DNA of 64,000 nt from Tieghemostelium lacteum. Taxonomy: Eukaryota; Evosea; Eumycetozoa; Dictyosteliales; Raperosteliaceae. Made by a program: the position numbers and the translations under genes. Every line of letters starts with the position of its first letter. Positions within the stretch are counted from its first letter, which is position 1. This document shows, piece by piece, positions 46,362 through 56,053 of this stretch. The notes under the pieces are model-generated. The model saw nothing but the letters and a program-made list of their open reading frames with translations, searched no databases and was not told the DNA's origin. Location of the stretch: the NCBI GenBank assembly GCA_001606155.1, contig LODT01000001.1:1178001-1242000 (forward strand). Direction: 5' to 3'.

Positions 46362-48281
46362 ATGCACAACTCTATGATGTGGTTTAAAAAGATATTTCAC
46401 TCACATGGAAATACTAGAAATGATCAAGGAGAAGATAGAATTGATAATGTGCATTACAACGGTATACCACTACCAGATATTATATTAGTAAAAATTTTAA
46501 ATGAATATATTAGAAATTATATTGATGGGAGTAAAGTCATGATCTTGGAAATCAAGAGAATGATTTGGGAATTCTCTTTCATCTCAAAGAAATTTAGTGT
46601 TCTTTTGAAAACGGTGAACTTTCATCACATGTCAATTACATTGGTGCAGGATCTGAGAAATTTTGAAATGGTTTCTAGACACACTCAAGGTTTCAGAAAA
46701 ATATCGGTAATGAGGATATTCAATAATGTAGAAATTCCACAACTTAAGAATACATTTATTCACTTTACTTTGAGTCCTTCTACAATGGTAGAACTGAATA
46801 TCTCACTAGAGAGAATTCCATGGCAATATATAGAACTGATGAACATTACATTTCGTAACGGAATTTTTAAAACACCTAACAAAGCAAAAGTACCTGCTAT
46901 CATACAAGATGTTAGTCTACTGAGGCCACACACATTATATATACAAGTACCAAAATCGATAAAAAGTGATGTATTTCAGAATCTAACTAATACATATGGT
47001 CCAAATTCATTGTATAACTCAGTTAGATCACTGATTTTAGATGACAAATCGGCATCTAAAAACCACAGTACATTGGTAAATTTTATAGCTCTAGAAACAT
47101 TTAAACTTCATTGTACACACTATGCAGAGGATGACTTTTTAAAAGTGGTTCAAATCAACTGTTTGAGTCTCATTACATTATCACTATCATTATTTTCCTC
47201 ACCCGATGTCAATACTTGTTATAGTATTGATAGATTGGTTCCTATTGTAAACTCACAATTAAAGAATCTAAAGAATTTAGAAATTTGTACGAGAGATAAA
47301 ATGATGGATTATAGAGATGCTGTAATGGGCTTATTGTGTAGCACTAATCATTCCATTGAACATTTGGTTTTGAGCATTTTAGATCCTTTAAATGAGAGTA
47401 TTCCAGTGACTTTTTATGACCAATTATCAATATCACCTTCATTGACAAGTTTAGATATAAACTATAGTCTATTTCAACAGGTTTCATTACCATTGGAAAA
47501 AAGTAGGATTAGATATCTGAAATTGTATTTTACAAGTGAAGCCAACATCAAAGAAGAAGATTCTCAAAAGTTTAAATTACTTGAGGGTTTTGCTTTAAAC
47601 TTGACTAATATGCAAGAAGAAGTGTTTCACATGTTATCGTCACTACTAAACCAGACAAAGACACTAGAGTACCTTGGCATTGATTTTAGTGCTCATATTT
47701 TGAACCACCTATCATTTAGTGCTAATATTTTGAACCTATCAAAGAATACCACTAAAAAATTCCTAAAATCATTGTGTAAAAATACCTCTTTACAATGTCT
47801 AAGAACTAAGCGATTGATATTTGCAGATTGTCGTCAATTGGTAAAGTTTTTAGAGTTTAATCACCCAACGTTAGAAACACTGGAGATTATTGAATCTCCT
47901 CATCAACTTTCATCAGCAATTGTTGAGGTAATGCCAAAAATTAGAAATCTAAAATCTCTGTCATTTAGAGGTTCATTAGATTTCATTGGATCTCACATAG
48001 ATTTCTTATTAAAGGTATTTGAAAAATATCAAGGAAGTTATTGTACAATTGAAAATTTAGACTTTGGAAGTGGAATAGAAATCAATGATTTCTCAAAATT
48101 CGAATACGTATCTCTATTTAAGAGAATGGGAAAATCATCTCACTTAAAATCTGTAGAATTGGGTATAATGATTGATCCAAATGCTTTTAGACCCTCCAAT
48201 TCCTATGTACATAAATACCTTCGTAAACCACACCCTATGGAATTAACATTCAAAATTTTTGAAAAACAATTAATTACCTAG
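46362..48281 (+). CDS. F-box/LRR-like protein
   Basis: Intronless, about 639 residues. The start is the ATG of MHNSMMWFKK; the frame is open two codons further upstream but without an ATG. An F-box-like motif begins at about residue 33 (IPLPDIILVKILNEYI ... FISKKFSVLL), and the rest is a leucine-rich solenoid of irregular LRRs (LKNLKNLEICTRD, IRNLKSLSFRGSLDF). F-box proteins bring substrates to SCF ubiquitin ligases through Skp1. This is the short version of the three ~1,100-residue genes in the window: F-box plus LRRs without the long helical N-terminus. A pyrimidine-rich stretch ending TTAG at 46353 could be a leader-intron acceptor. Confidence 0.82.
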   Translation: MHNSMMWFKKIFHSHGNTRNDQGEDRIDNVHYNGIPLPDIILVKILNEYIRNYIDGSKVMILEIKRMIWEFSFISKKFSVLLKTVNFHHMSITLVQDLRNFEMVSRHTQGFRKISVMRIFNNVEIPQLKNTFIHFTLSPSTMVELNISLERIPWQYIELMNITFRNGIFKTPNKAKVPAIIQDVSLLRPHTLYIQVPKSIKSDVFQNLTNTYGPNSLYNSVRSLILDDKSASKNHSTLVNFIALETFKLHCTHYAEDDFLKVVQINCLSLITLSLSLFSSPDVNTCYSIDRLVPIVNSQLKNLKNLEICTRDKMMDYRDAVMGLLCSTNHSIEHLVLSILDPLNESIPVTFYDQLSISPSLTSLDINYSLFQQVSLPLEKSRIRYLKLYFTSEANIKEEDSQKFKLLEGFALNLTNMQEEVFHMLSSLLNQTKTLEYLGIDFSAHILNHLSFSANILNLSKNTTKKFLKSLCKNTSLQCLRTKRLIFADCRQLVKFLEFNHPTLETLEIIESPHQLSSAIVEVMPKIRNLKSLSFRGSLDFIGSHIDFLLKVFEKYQGSYCTIENLDFGSGIEINDFSKFEYVSLFKRMGKSSHLKSVELGIMIDPNAFRPSNSYVHKYLRKPHPMELTFKIFEKQLIT

Positions 48282-48453
48282 AGACTGTATACAATTAAAT
48301 TAAATAAATTAAGGTAGTAGGGGTTATAATAATGATTCTTATATTGTTTTAATAAAAAATCATTATGGATTTATAAGGGGGTCATTTTATTTTTTTATTT
48401 GTAACATTACAATTTTTAAATATTTAAAAAGTAGAGAGAGTCTCGAGACTAAT

Positions 48454-50493
48454 TTACCAAACAGAGTTTTGATCAAATTGTTTGTTGTTGGCAGTGTTTG
48501 TGGTTTGTGGTGGCCATTTGAAATCGGTAGTGTGACACCAACCTTTAATGTTATTAACATAGGTACCACCATAGAGAGCTGCATGATCATTATCAACAAC
48601 ACCATCATTTGGGAATTTAAGTGCAATGTTGGCTGGTAATGAACAATAGTTTATAAGACTACCAGTTTTGTATTGGGTAGTTGTGTAAAAGACTTTAGAT
48701 CTCTTATCCATTGGAATGGTATTAAGCCACAATGCAGCACCATCAACAGTTAAATCATCATTTGATGAACATCCAATACCTACAACATCACCAATAGATG
48801 CTAAAGTACCTGCCAATGCAGTACCTTGGTATGGGGTGCCCATAGATTGCAAAATATAACCTGGATAGGCAAGTGACAAATCCAAACCACTGTGATAGTA
48901 AGTGTATAAATGTAAACCTTGGTTACCACCTTGTGAGTGTCCAATCAATGAATATCCATCTGTATACTGTTCGGCAAAAGCAGCAACCAATTGAGCAAAT
49001 TCATCAGTTCCTCTATTTTGATTGAGATCTTCAAATTTTACGGCATTGGTGAAATCTTGGATTGGCCATGGGTTGTTAGAGGCACAGTATCCGTGTACTA
49101 GAATGAGCTTACCATTTCCACCTGGGTTCTTTCCATAACGATCGGCGAGGTGATTTGGCATTTTACCATCTCTCATTTCTTTTGTGATGATACCTCCTAC
49201 TGGGTATCTGTGTACTCTGACATCACGGTATTTGTGTAAGAGTTTAACTTTACTGTAGGTAGTTTGGTTGGACAATGGGACAAAAGTTGAGAGATCAGAG
49301 ATAATTACATTCTTTACAGTGAATGGTGCAGTGGCATTAGCTAATGCAATCCAAGATGCATTCAAAGTGGCACTTAGATAGGAGACACCTTGTTCAGTTT
49401 GAACAGTTGCAATACCACCAACCCATGCAATGGGACTGTTATTAGCACCCCAGACTTCAGAATATAAACGAACATTTGGAACAGTGGTATTGATTGGTAC
49501 ATCAACATCGACTTGGAATTGGATAATTACATTATCTTCAGAGTCTTGGGAGGCTGTAACTTGACCGTTGAAAGTGAGGTATTCAGTAGTGATTGGAATG
49601 ATATGTTGATTAGAACGTACCATGTTAACCAAAGAAACTGTTACACCGTCTGCTTGGAGAGTTGAATTTGCACCACGGAAGAGGATTTGAGCTTGATAGT
49701 TACCAATTTCATTTGGAGAAACAACACCACCATAGATACCATCCAAAGCCTCATAGTCACCGTGTTCACCATCATCAAACATATCAATGACTGATGATTG
49801 ACCATCTGGAGAAACTAAATTAATCTGAACCATACCTGGTTGATTTAATTTAACTGGAGTTGGTAATTGTTTGTCATCATAAAGTGTCTCATCGTCATCA
49901 TAGAGCATTGCAACAATGGTTACATCTTCACCTACAAATAAGTTGTTGTATGATTGTAAATAGGAGTAGATTTTCAATGAAGATGGGTTTTGAACTAGAA
50001 TAACCAATCCTGATTTGGTAAGTGTTTGATTGGTGGTTGGTACTGAAACCTTTACAGTCCAATCTCCAATAGTTGGTTTGGACCAAGAATAAGTCAATGA
50101 CTCTAATTGGTTACCATCAATACCAAATGTACTGTTAGTGATTACTGGTGCCTCCTGCTTAATGAATTTTCTGTGATGATAGGAGGATGATGGTGGGAAA
50201 GCTTCAACATTCAACAATGAGTTAAAGTTAGAGAAGAAGGATAATGTGAATTCTTGTTCACTATCAACTGGAATTGTTCCACTCCATTCTAAATTTGTTG
50301 TAGTTTGACTCTGTGATAATAATACTGATAATACAGATGCATCTGATGATTGTGCTACTGATTGTGGGTTTGGTAAATAGAAATTTGGAAATTCTGATGG
50401 TTCACCTGCAAGATTCTTTGGAACCAATACTGAATTTCCTAGATTTACTAGGAATGCAATTCCAAAAATCAATACTAAATTTAAAATCTTCAT
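48454..50493 (-). CDS. Secreted alpha/beta hydrolase, conditioned-medium-factor-like
   Basis: Intronless, 679 residues. Residues 1-21 are a signal peptide (MKILNLVLIFGIAFLVNLGN). The middle contains Ig-like beta sandwich sequence with a DDGEHGDYEALDGIYGG calcium-binding-like loop. The C-terminal ~250 residues are an alpha/beta hydrolase with LILVHGYCASNNPWP (oxyanion region) and the nucleophile elbow GHSQGG (Ser near residue 518); Asp and His of the triad are plausibly in NDGVVDND and GWCHTTDF. The whole layout resembles Dictyostelium conditioned medium factor (CMF, a secreted cell-density signal) and bacterial lipase-like relatives; I rate that as likely but not certain. NxS/T sites are common, as expected for a secreted glycoprotein. 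Confidence 0.8.
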   Translation of the reverse strand: MKILNLVLIFGIAFLVNLGNSVLVPKNLAGEPSEFPNFYLPNPQSVAQSSDASVLSVLLSQSQTTTNLEWSGTIPVDSEQEFTLSFFSNFNSLLNVEAFPPSSSYHHRKFIKQEAPVITNSTFGIDGNQLESLTYSWSKPTIGDWTVKVSVPTTNQTLTKSGLVILVQNPSSLKIYSYLQSYNNLFVGEDVTIVAMLYDDDETLYDDKQLPTPVKLNQPGMVQINLVSPDGQSSVIDMFDDGEHGDYEALDGIYGGVVSPNEIGNYQAQILFRGANSTLQADGVTVSLVNMVRSNQHIIPITTEYLTFNGQVTASQDSEDNVIIQFQVDVDVPINTTVPNVRLYSEVWGANNSPIAWVGGIATVQTEQGVSYLSATLNASWIALANATAPFTVKNVIISDLSTFVPLSNQTTYSKVKLLHKYRDVRVHRYPVGGIITKEMRDGKMPNHLADRYGKNPGGNGKLILVHGYCASNNPWPIQDFTNAVKFEDLNQNRGTDEFAQLVAAFAEQYTDGYSLIGHSQGGNQGLHLYTYYHSGLDLSLAYPGYILQSMGTPYQGTALAGTLASIGDVVGIGCSSNDDLTVDGAALWLNTIPMDKRSKVFYTTTQYKTGSLINYCSLPANIALKFPNDGVVDNDHAALYGGTYVNNIKGWCHTTDFKWPPQTTNTANNKQFDQNSVW

Positions 50494-50926
50494 TTATAAA
50501 AACTATCTATAGATATTGTAAAAATATTAATACTATTGTTATTGTTGCATTGAAATTAATCACAATGTGCGTTTTTGAATTTTTTAAAAAATTAATTATT
50601 ATTGTAAAACTGAAGAAGTGTTCTGTGGCAATTTTAGTGGTGTGTGTGTTGTTTTGATTGAATTTAAAATCATTGGTATTTTTTAACTTACAAATAAGAT
50701 TGATCAATTGTTTGTGAAATTAAAAAAATTAAAAAAAATTTTAATAATGGTCTAAAATTGCCTCAGATACCAAAATATCCTCGTAAAAAAAGAAAATTCA
50801 AATGAATTCTTTAGTATCTGCCGCTTTACTAGTTCCCAAAAATCTCTTCCCTTTTAAAATTCTAATACACCCCACTCATACATGTTACAGATAAAAAATA
50901 AATTAATGGGTTTGAGTATTTTTTTA
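50494..50926. other. Intergenic, tandem spacing
   Basis: This 433-bp region lies between the start of the secreted hydrolase gene and the stop of the retinoblastoma gene, both on the minus strand. It is the promoter region of the hydrolase. A less AT-rich patch at 50750-50880 with C-runs is not explained. No gene is supported. Confidence 0.5.
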
Positions 50927-53119
50927 TTAACCCGATTTATGAATCTTTTGAGGCTTTTCTCCGGAGTCTTTATCACCTTCATCACCAAAAAATAATCTTT
51001 TACCAAGAGGGCTTTCTTTCTTTGTTTCACCACCGCCATTATTATTCATACTACTATTCTTATTATTATCATCTTTAGTTAAATCGGGTATTAAAGATGT
51101 TGTATTATTTTCAGAATTATTATTATTGTTAATATTATTATTATTATTTTGATGATTATCATTTAAATTATCATTCATGTTTTGTAAATTTTGTAAACCT
51201 TTTAATGGACCAATATTAAAACTATAACCCTTAGATGGAGTTAAAACCAAAGTAGAGTTATTATTATTTTTGGTATTGGTTGTGATACTTTGAATTTTAA
51301 CACTACTTCCACCGCTTTTAACAGGTGATATAATGACACTATTACTAATAGTACTACTAGAACTAGGTGGTAGATTACTACTGTTAACTTGAGGTGACTT
51401 GGTTGGTGTTGAAAAGTTTAATCTAGTTTTAATTGGTGACTGAATTGGTGCTTGGGATGGCCACATATTATTATTATTATTATTAGAATTGGTGTTATTG
51501 GGTTTATATTCTTCTTTAATTTTGTAAATAACAGGATCCATATCAGAAAGAAATGTTTTGTTGTAGAAATTAATTACATCAGATTTTGAACCATCATCCA
51601 TATGAACCTCTTTGTAGACTTTAGCAGAGATTTGTGATTTATCAATAATGGAACGAAAGGTAATAGTATAATTATTTACTTTACAAATGGCATAGATGGA
51701 ACATGTCATTAAAATATCAATAGATCTATTCTTTAACATTGGTAGCTTCTCTTGAACTACTTTATACATTAGACCACAGATCTGTGGTGTGAAATTAGAT
51801 GGTAATTGCAATCCAAAAGAAACTCTCTTGCATTTTACATTAATCATGTTAAATAACTTGTGAAAGAAACTCATCAGATAGATATTTTGTATACGATTAG
51901 GTTGCAATTTACTAGGTGTCAATGGTAGTTGTTGTTGTTGTGGTGGTTGTTGTTGTTGTTGTTTAACTGGTGTCAATGGTAGTTGTTGTTGTGGTTGTTT
52001 GACAGGGGTTAATGGAAATTGAGTTACAGCAAAATTGGAATGAAGCCCATTAATTACAGTACTAAGATCGATGGAATTATTAAAGATGGAGCTGTTTTGG
52101 CTCCATGCATAGGTATTTAAGATTTTCTCTTCAATTTGTTGGAAATGGTCAATGATAGGTCTGGGTAGCTCTTCAGTTTTAATAATGACTTCTAGAGTAC
52201 GATGAAATGAAAAAGGATGCACACCAAATACATTCACAAAATAGGGAAACAGTAGATTCTCTTGTTTGTAGGCATAGGCTACAATTTCAAAGCTAACTGA
52301 TAGAAGTGATTTATGAAGATCCTCGTGATTTATCAGTACCTGATTAATACTCTTAGTACGTAATTGCTCATATCTAAAGAAATTCTCTAGTGTTCTGTAG
52401 TACATTCTAATGGCCATTGACTTTCTCTTTGTTTTTATATCTTTTTCATTGTTTTCAATTTCCTGGTTATTCATATTCTGTTCAGCAGTGTACAAGTCAT
52501 CAATCTTTGCAGTCAGTGACTGAACTCTATTTACAATTTTATCTACCATTGATTGAACCAATTGTGTTATATTCTGAGGTTGTTCCATATTATTACTAAA
52601 TTGAATCTGTACATGTGAGAGTAATGATTTGAACTTTTCATTTGGAAAATCTTTATATTTGTCAGTTGAAACTTTTATCCATTCATTCATTGACAAACTA
52701 GCTGTTATAGGTGTCTGTGGTGGATTCTTTCTAATGTTGAAATGTTGTTTACTTGGTGTCATATTATTATTATTAGAAGATGATGAAGATGAGGTAGAAG
52801 TCGAGGAATGTGATGATGAAGGTGTCATTGGAGGGATAGGTATAACATCACTTAATCTACTAGGTGTACCCAATATATCTTGATCAAAAACAAATGATCT
52901 TTCATCAATATCACCATTTAGATAATAATTTTGTTCATACAGTCTATTAACATTTGAAAATATAGTTTTTAAATTATTATGACTAAATGAAAATTCTTCA
53001 TTATTATTATTCTGTAGATAACTTAGATTTTCAATATATATTGGAAATACTTGATCTACTTGACTCAATTCTTCTGGATTACAACCAGTTTGTTTTGTTA
53101 GATATTGTAAAATCATTTG

Positions 53120-53170
<51 letters not shown>

Positions 53171-54051
53171 GGTATTATTTAGTTCATCTGATATCTGTTG
53201 TGTTGTGATTTTAATGAATTCTGTTGGTGAATGTAGGTAGAGGAATTTTAAACAGCATAATAATAAGTGTAGTGACTGAATTAGATCTGGTGGATAATTG
53301 AAGATTTTACTCTTACAATGTAGGTATATTAACCAACCAATACTTAGTAGATAGTCACAAGGTTTCATAGTTCTGTTACCATCAGCGAGTAAATTGTCAC
53401 TGTGAAAGAGAGTTTTGAATACCTGTTCATATTTCTTGTAGAGTATCAATAGATTGTGATAATTTTGCTGTAGATTTTGCAATTGTGTCTCGCAGTCTGA
53501 TCCCAATTTTAATATTCCAATGACACTCTTTAGTGGCTCAAAGAAGTTTACCAATTTGAAATTTATGCTTTTTAGTATTTGTGATAGAAAAACACTGTTT
53601 GGTTGTTCAGTATTCTGTTTTCGATTTTCAATCTGTTCCATACTGAAATAACTGTCCGGTATCATTTGATTGAATTTCTTATTACCTGCTAGAAACAATG
53701 CACATGATATATATAATTTTTGATTGGATTCATTCCAATTTGACTGTAATATTATTCATTATTAATATAACTCCAAGGCCCTGTATATTACATGGTTTTT
53801 ACAATATTTTGGGAAAAAAAAAATTCATGGTATATACATACGTCGGAGGATAATTGTAAAAAATCTAAAAGATTCCAAGCTAGTTGAATGGTATTGGAAT
53901 CTACATTAAGTGTAGAAGATATATCATCAAATTTCAATTTTAGTTCTTCAATATTTATCAAATTTGGTCCTCTTAGACTGTCGGCTGCTGCTACTAGTTC
54001 TTCCATAGTACCAATAATAATCTGTGAACTATTATTATTATTACTATTCAT
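50927..54051 (-). CDS. rblA: Retinoblastoma-family pocket protein
   Basis: Exons 53842-54051 and 50927-53743 join in phase 0 across a 98-bp GTATGT...ACAG intron and give about 1,008 residues. The N-terminal cyclin-like domain is visible (NQKLYISCALFLAGNKKF). Pocket domain A starts near residue 510 (YYRTLENFFRYEQLR) and domain B near 690 (FFHKLFNMINVKCKRVSFGL ... RSIDILMTCSIYAICKVNN). Pocket proteins bind E2F/DP factors and restrain S-phase genes. Around and after the pocket are many cyclin-dependent-kinase consensus sites, including two LPLTPVK-like and several TPSK, SPVK and SPIK sites, concentrated in the A-B spacer and C-terminal tail. The tail ends with a nuclear-like KRLFFGDEGDKDSGEKPQK. 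A 17-residue Asn run lies near residue 190. Matches D. discoideum rblA, which controls the cell cycle and fate choice. Confidence 0.93.
53119..53170. repeat. (ATT)17 trinucleotide repeat
   Basis: A pure 51-bp ATT tract on the plus strand codes on the minus strand for an uninterrupted Asn run in the retinoblastoma protein, between the N-terminal domain halves. Such tracts are common in dictyostelid genes and change length readily. Confidence 0.8.
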
Positions 54052-54413
54052 TTTTATGAGGAAGATTCTTTAAAGCATAAAAATGAAATCTATAAATTAA
54101 AAATGAATATATGAAAATAAAAAAAAAAAAAAATAACAAAAAAAATTTAAAGGCGGGCTAGTATACATCATTTGTGAGGAGATAAAAAAACTTTAACCAC
54201 ACAAGTAATCCACACTTCATTTTTTATTATTTTTATATATTCAAATAATGTGATATCATTATCGTATTTTAAAATGTTCACGCACAGACATCACACAGTT
54301 GTAATTCACAAGATCTATAACAATTTAAATATCTATTTTAAAAGATATTGATATAAAATTTTATTTCTATTATATATCTATTTTTTTTATATCTATCTTA
54401 TTTTTACTATAGT
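54052..54413. other. Divergent intergenic region
   Basis: This 362-bp spacer lies between the minus-strand rblA start and the plus-strand Cys-rich protein start, so both promoters should lie here. It has long A-runs at 54119-54132 and a T-rich block before the plus-strand ATG. A GGCGGGC stretch near 54152, rare in this AT-rich DNA and similar in composition to an E2F-type site, lies 100 bp upstream of rblA. Confidence 0.5.
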
Positions 54414-56024
54414 ATGATAAAAAGTTATTTACTTTATTTTTTATTGGTTATTTTTTGGTATAGTTTATTTATAGAATGCAGTTGCATTGATTGCCCACAG
54501 TTTAATGAGACTTGTCAAATGTACAGTCTCAACAGTTGTGCAGATCCTTATAATTACTGTGCAATTGATATCAATGGGAGAGGTACTTGCCAGAGAAAAA
54601 GAAAACTAGGTGAGAATTGTAATGATAATGTCAATTGTGAGTCACATCTTCTTTGTAGTCTTTCACAGCTCTCAGCTAAGGAGAAAGAAACTTTTACCGG
54701 ATATGGAAAATGTGTGGAAGGTGATTACCTAGGTGCTGGTGAACCTTGTACCCTCAGCAACGAATGTAACCATGGTTTACAATGTCTAAGTAGAAAATGC
54801 ACACTTCCTCCAGACCAAGGATGTCAAGTGGATACCCATTGTCAATGGGGGTACTATTGTCAACTTACTTCAAGAACATGTCAACCAACACCAACTTTAG
54901 GTGACCATTGTACATTTGCTTGTATGCCACCTTACACCTGTGCTTCTCAAATTTGTATTGAACCTTATAGTCTAAGATCACCATCACCATGCTCCAGAGA
55001 CGACCAATGCAATATCAGTGTTGGTTTGTACTGTTCAAGTTCCTATCAATGTATGGAGACCATTTCCACCACCAACACTTCCAAATTGAACTGTAGTAGT
55101 AGTGATCAATGTCAAGGAACAGAGTATTGTTATTGTAGAACTGAAGAATGTATTCCAAAATTCAAATACAATGACAAGTGTAAACTCATGAATATTGAAC
55201 TCCAAGAATGTATAAATTCACATCAATGTCCTATACCCAACATCTACAACCCTCAATCTTGTATCAAAAAATTCTGTGGTGATCTATTATGTAACTACTA
55301 TTCTCAATGTGATATTGGAATATGTAATAGTAATTATAAATACTATGCATGTCACACAACCACCATCTCGCAACCACCAATTGAAACAGTACAATTGAAT
55401 AGCAATAGTTCAATAGATGCCAATACCACAACAACTCTATCCAATAGCACATTAAAAAGTGTAAACACAGTATCAACCAAAACCTCAATACCCAATACCA
55501 ACTCAACTGTAAATACTGATTCTTCTTCATTTGAAATTCCAAATAACTCAACTGTACCAACCCCCAAAACAAATAAACCGAACAATACTAGTATTAACAC
55601 TTTAGAAAATTCATCTTCAAATTCAACAGAATTTTCCAATATAAGTAATTCAAGTGATTCACAGAGTTTGATTACAAATTCAACCAAATCAGAATATATT
55701 AATACAATTAATATTACAAAATCTATAAATGAAAATTCCACTGTATCAAATAATAATACAATAACTGTTAAAAATGATAATAGTAGTACACCCACACCTA
55801 CTCAACAAAATAGTAATAGTAGTAACACATTAATAAAAGATAAAGAGACACCAACTATTGAAAAAAATATAAATTCAACATCCACAGATACTAAAAGTAC
55901 AAATGAGAAACACACAATTGTAACATCAGATCACTCCTCTAATAGCTCTAATAGATATTTACCAACACCAAAATCTATTTTATGTAATTTATTCATTTTT
56001 ATTCTATTAATAAAATATCATTAA
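54414..56024 (+). CDS. Cys-rich secreted protein, probably GPI-anchored
   Basis: Intronless, 536 residues. Residues 1-25 are a signal peptide. Residues about 26-320 form a Cys-rich region of repeated modules (CNDNVNCESHLLC, CTLSNECNHGLQC, CQVDTHCQWGYYC), similar in spacing to the Dickkopf-like and other Cys-rich repeats of dictyostelid cell-surface proteins. From about 330 to 515 comes an Asn/Ser/Thr-rich stalk full of NxS/T sites. The protein ends in a short hydrophobic tail after a small-residue stretch (SILCNLFIFILLIKYH), the pattern of a GPI signal. The role is unknown; such proteins often act in adhesion or recognition. Its 3' end is only 29 bp from the convergent gene. Confidence 0.82.
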   Translation: MIKSYLLYFLLVIFWYSLFIECSCIDCPQFNETCQMYSLNSCADPYNYCAIDINGRGTCQRKRKLGENCNDNVNCESHLLCSLSQLSAKEKETFTGYGKCVEGDYLGAGEPCTLSNECNHGLQCLSRKCTLPPDQGCQVDTHCQWGYYCQLTSRTCQPTPTLGDHCTFACMPPYTCASQICIEPYSLRSPSPCSRDDQCNISVGLYCSSSYQCMETISTTNTSKLNCSSSDQCQGTEYCYCRTEECIPKFKYNDKCKLMNIELQECINSHQCPIPNIYNPQSCIKKFCGDLLCNYYSQCDIGICNSNYKYYACHTTTISQPPIETVQLNSNSSIDANTTTTLSNSTLKSVNTVSTKTSIPNTNSTVNTDSSSFEIPNNSTVPTPKTNKPNNTSINTLENSSSNSTEFSNISNSSDSQSLITNSTKSEYINTINITKSINENSTVSNNNTITVKNDNSSTPTPTQQNSNSSNTLIKDKETPTIEKNINSTSTDTKSTNEKHTIVTSDHSSNSSNRYLPTPKSILCNLFIFILLIKYH

Positions 56025-56053
56025 TTTAATGACATGATTTAATATATAGAAGT

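Noticed and set aside
50313-50657. 114-codon plus-strand frame antisense to the secreted hydrolase start
   Set aside because: Shadow of a well-supported gene with signal peptide on the other strand.
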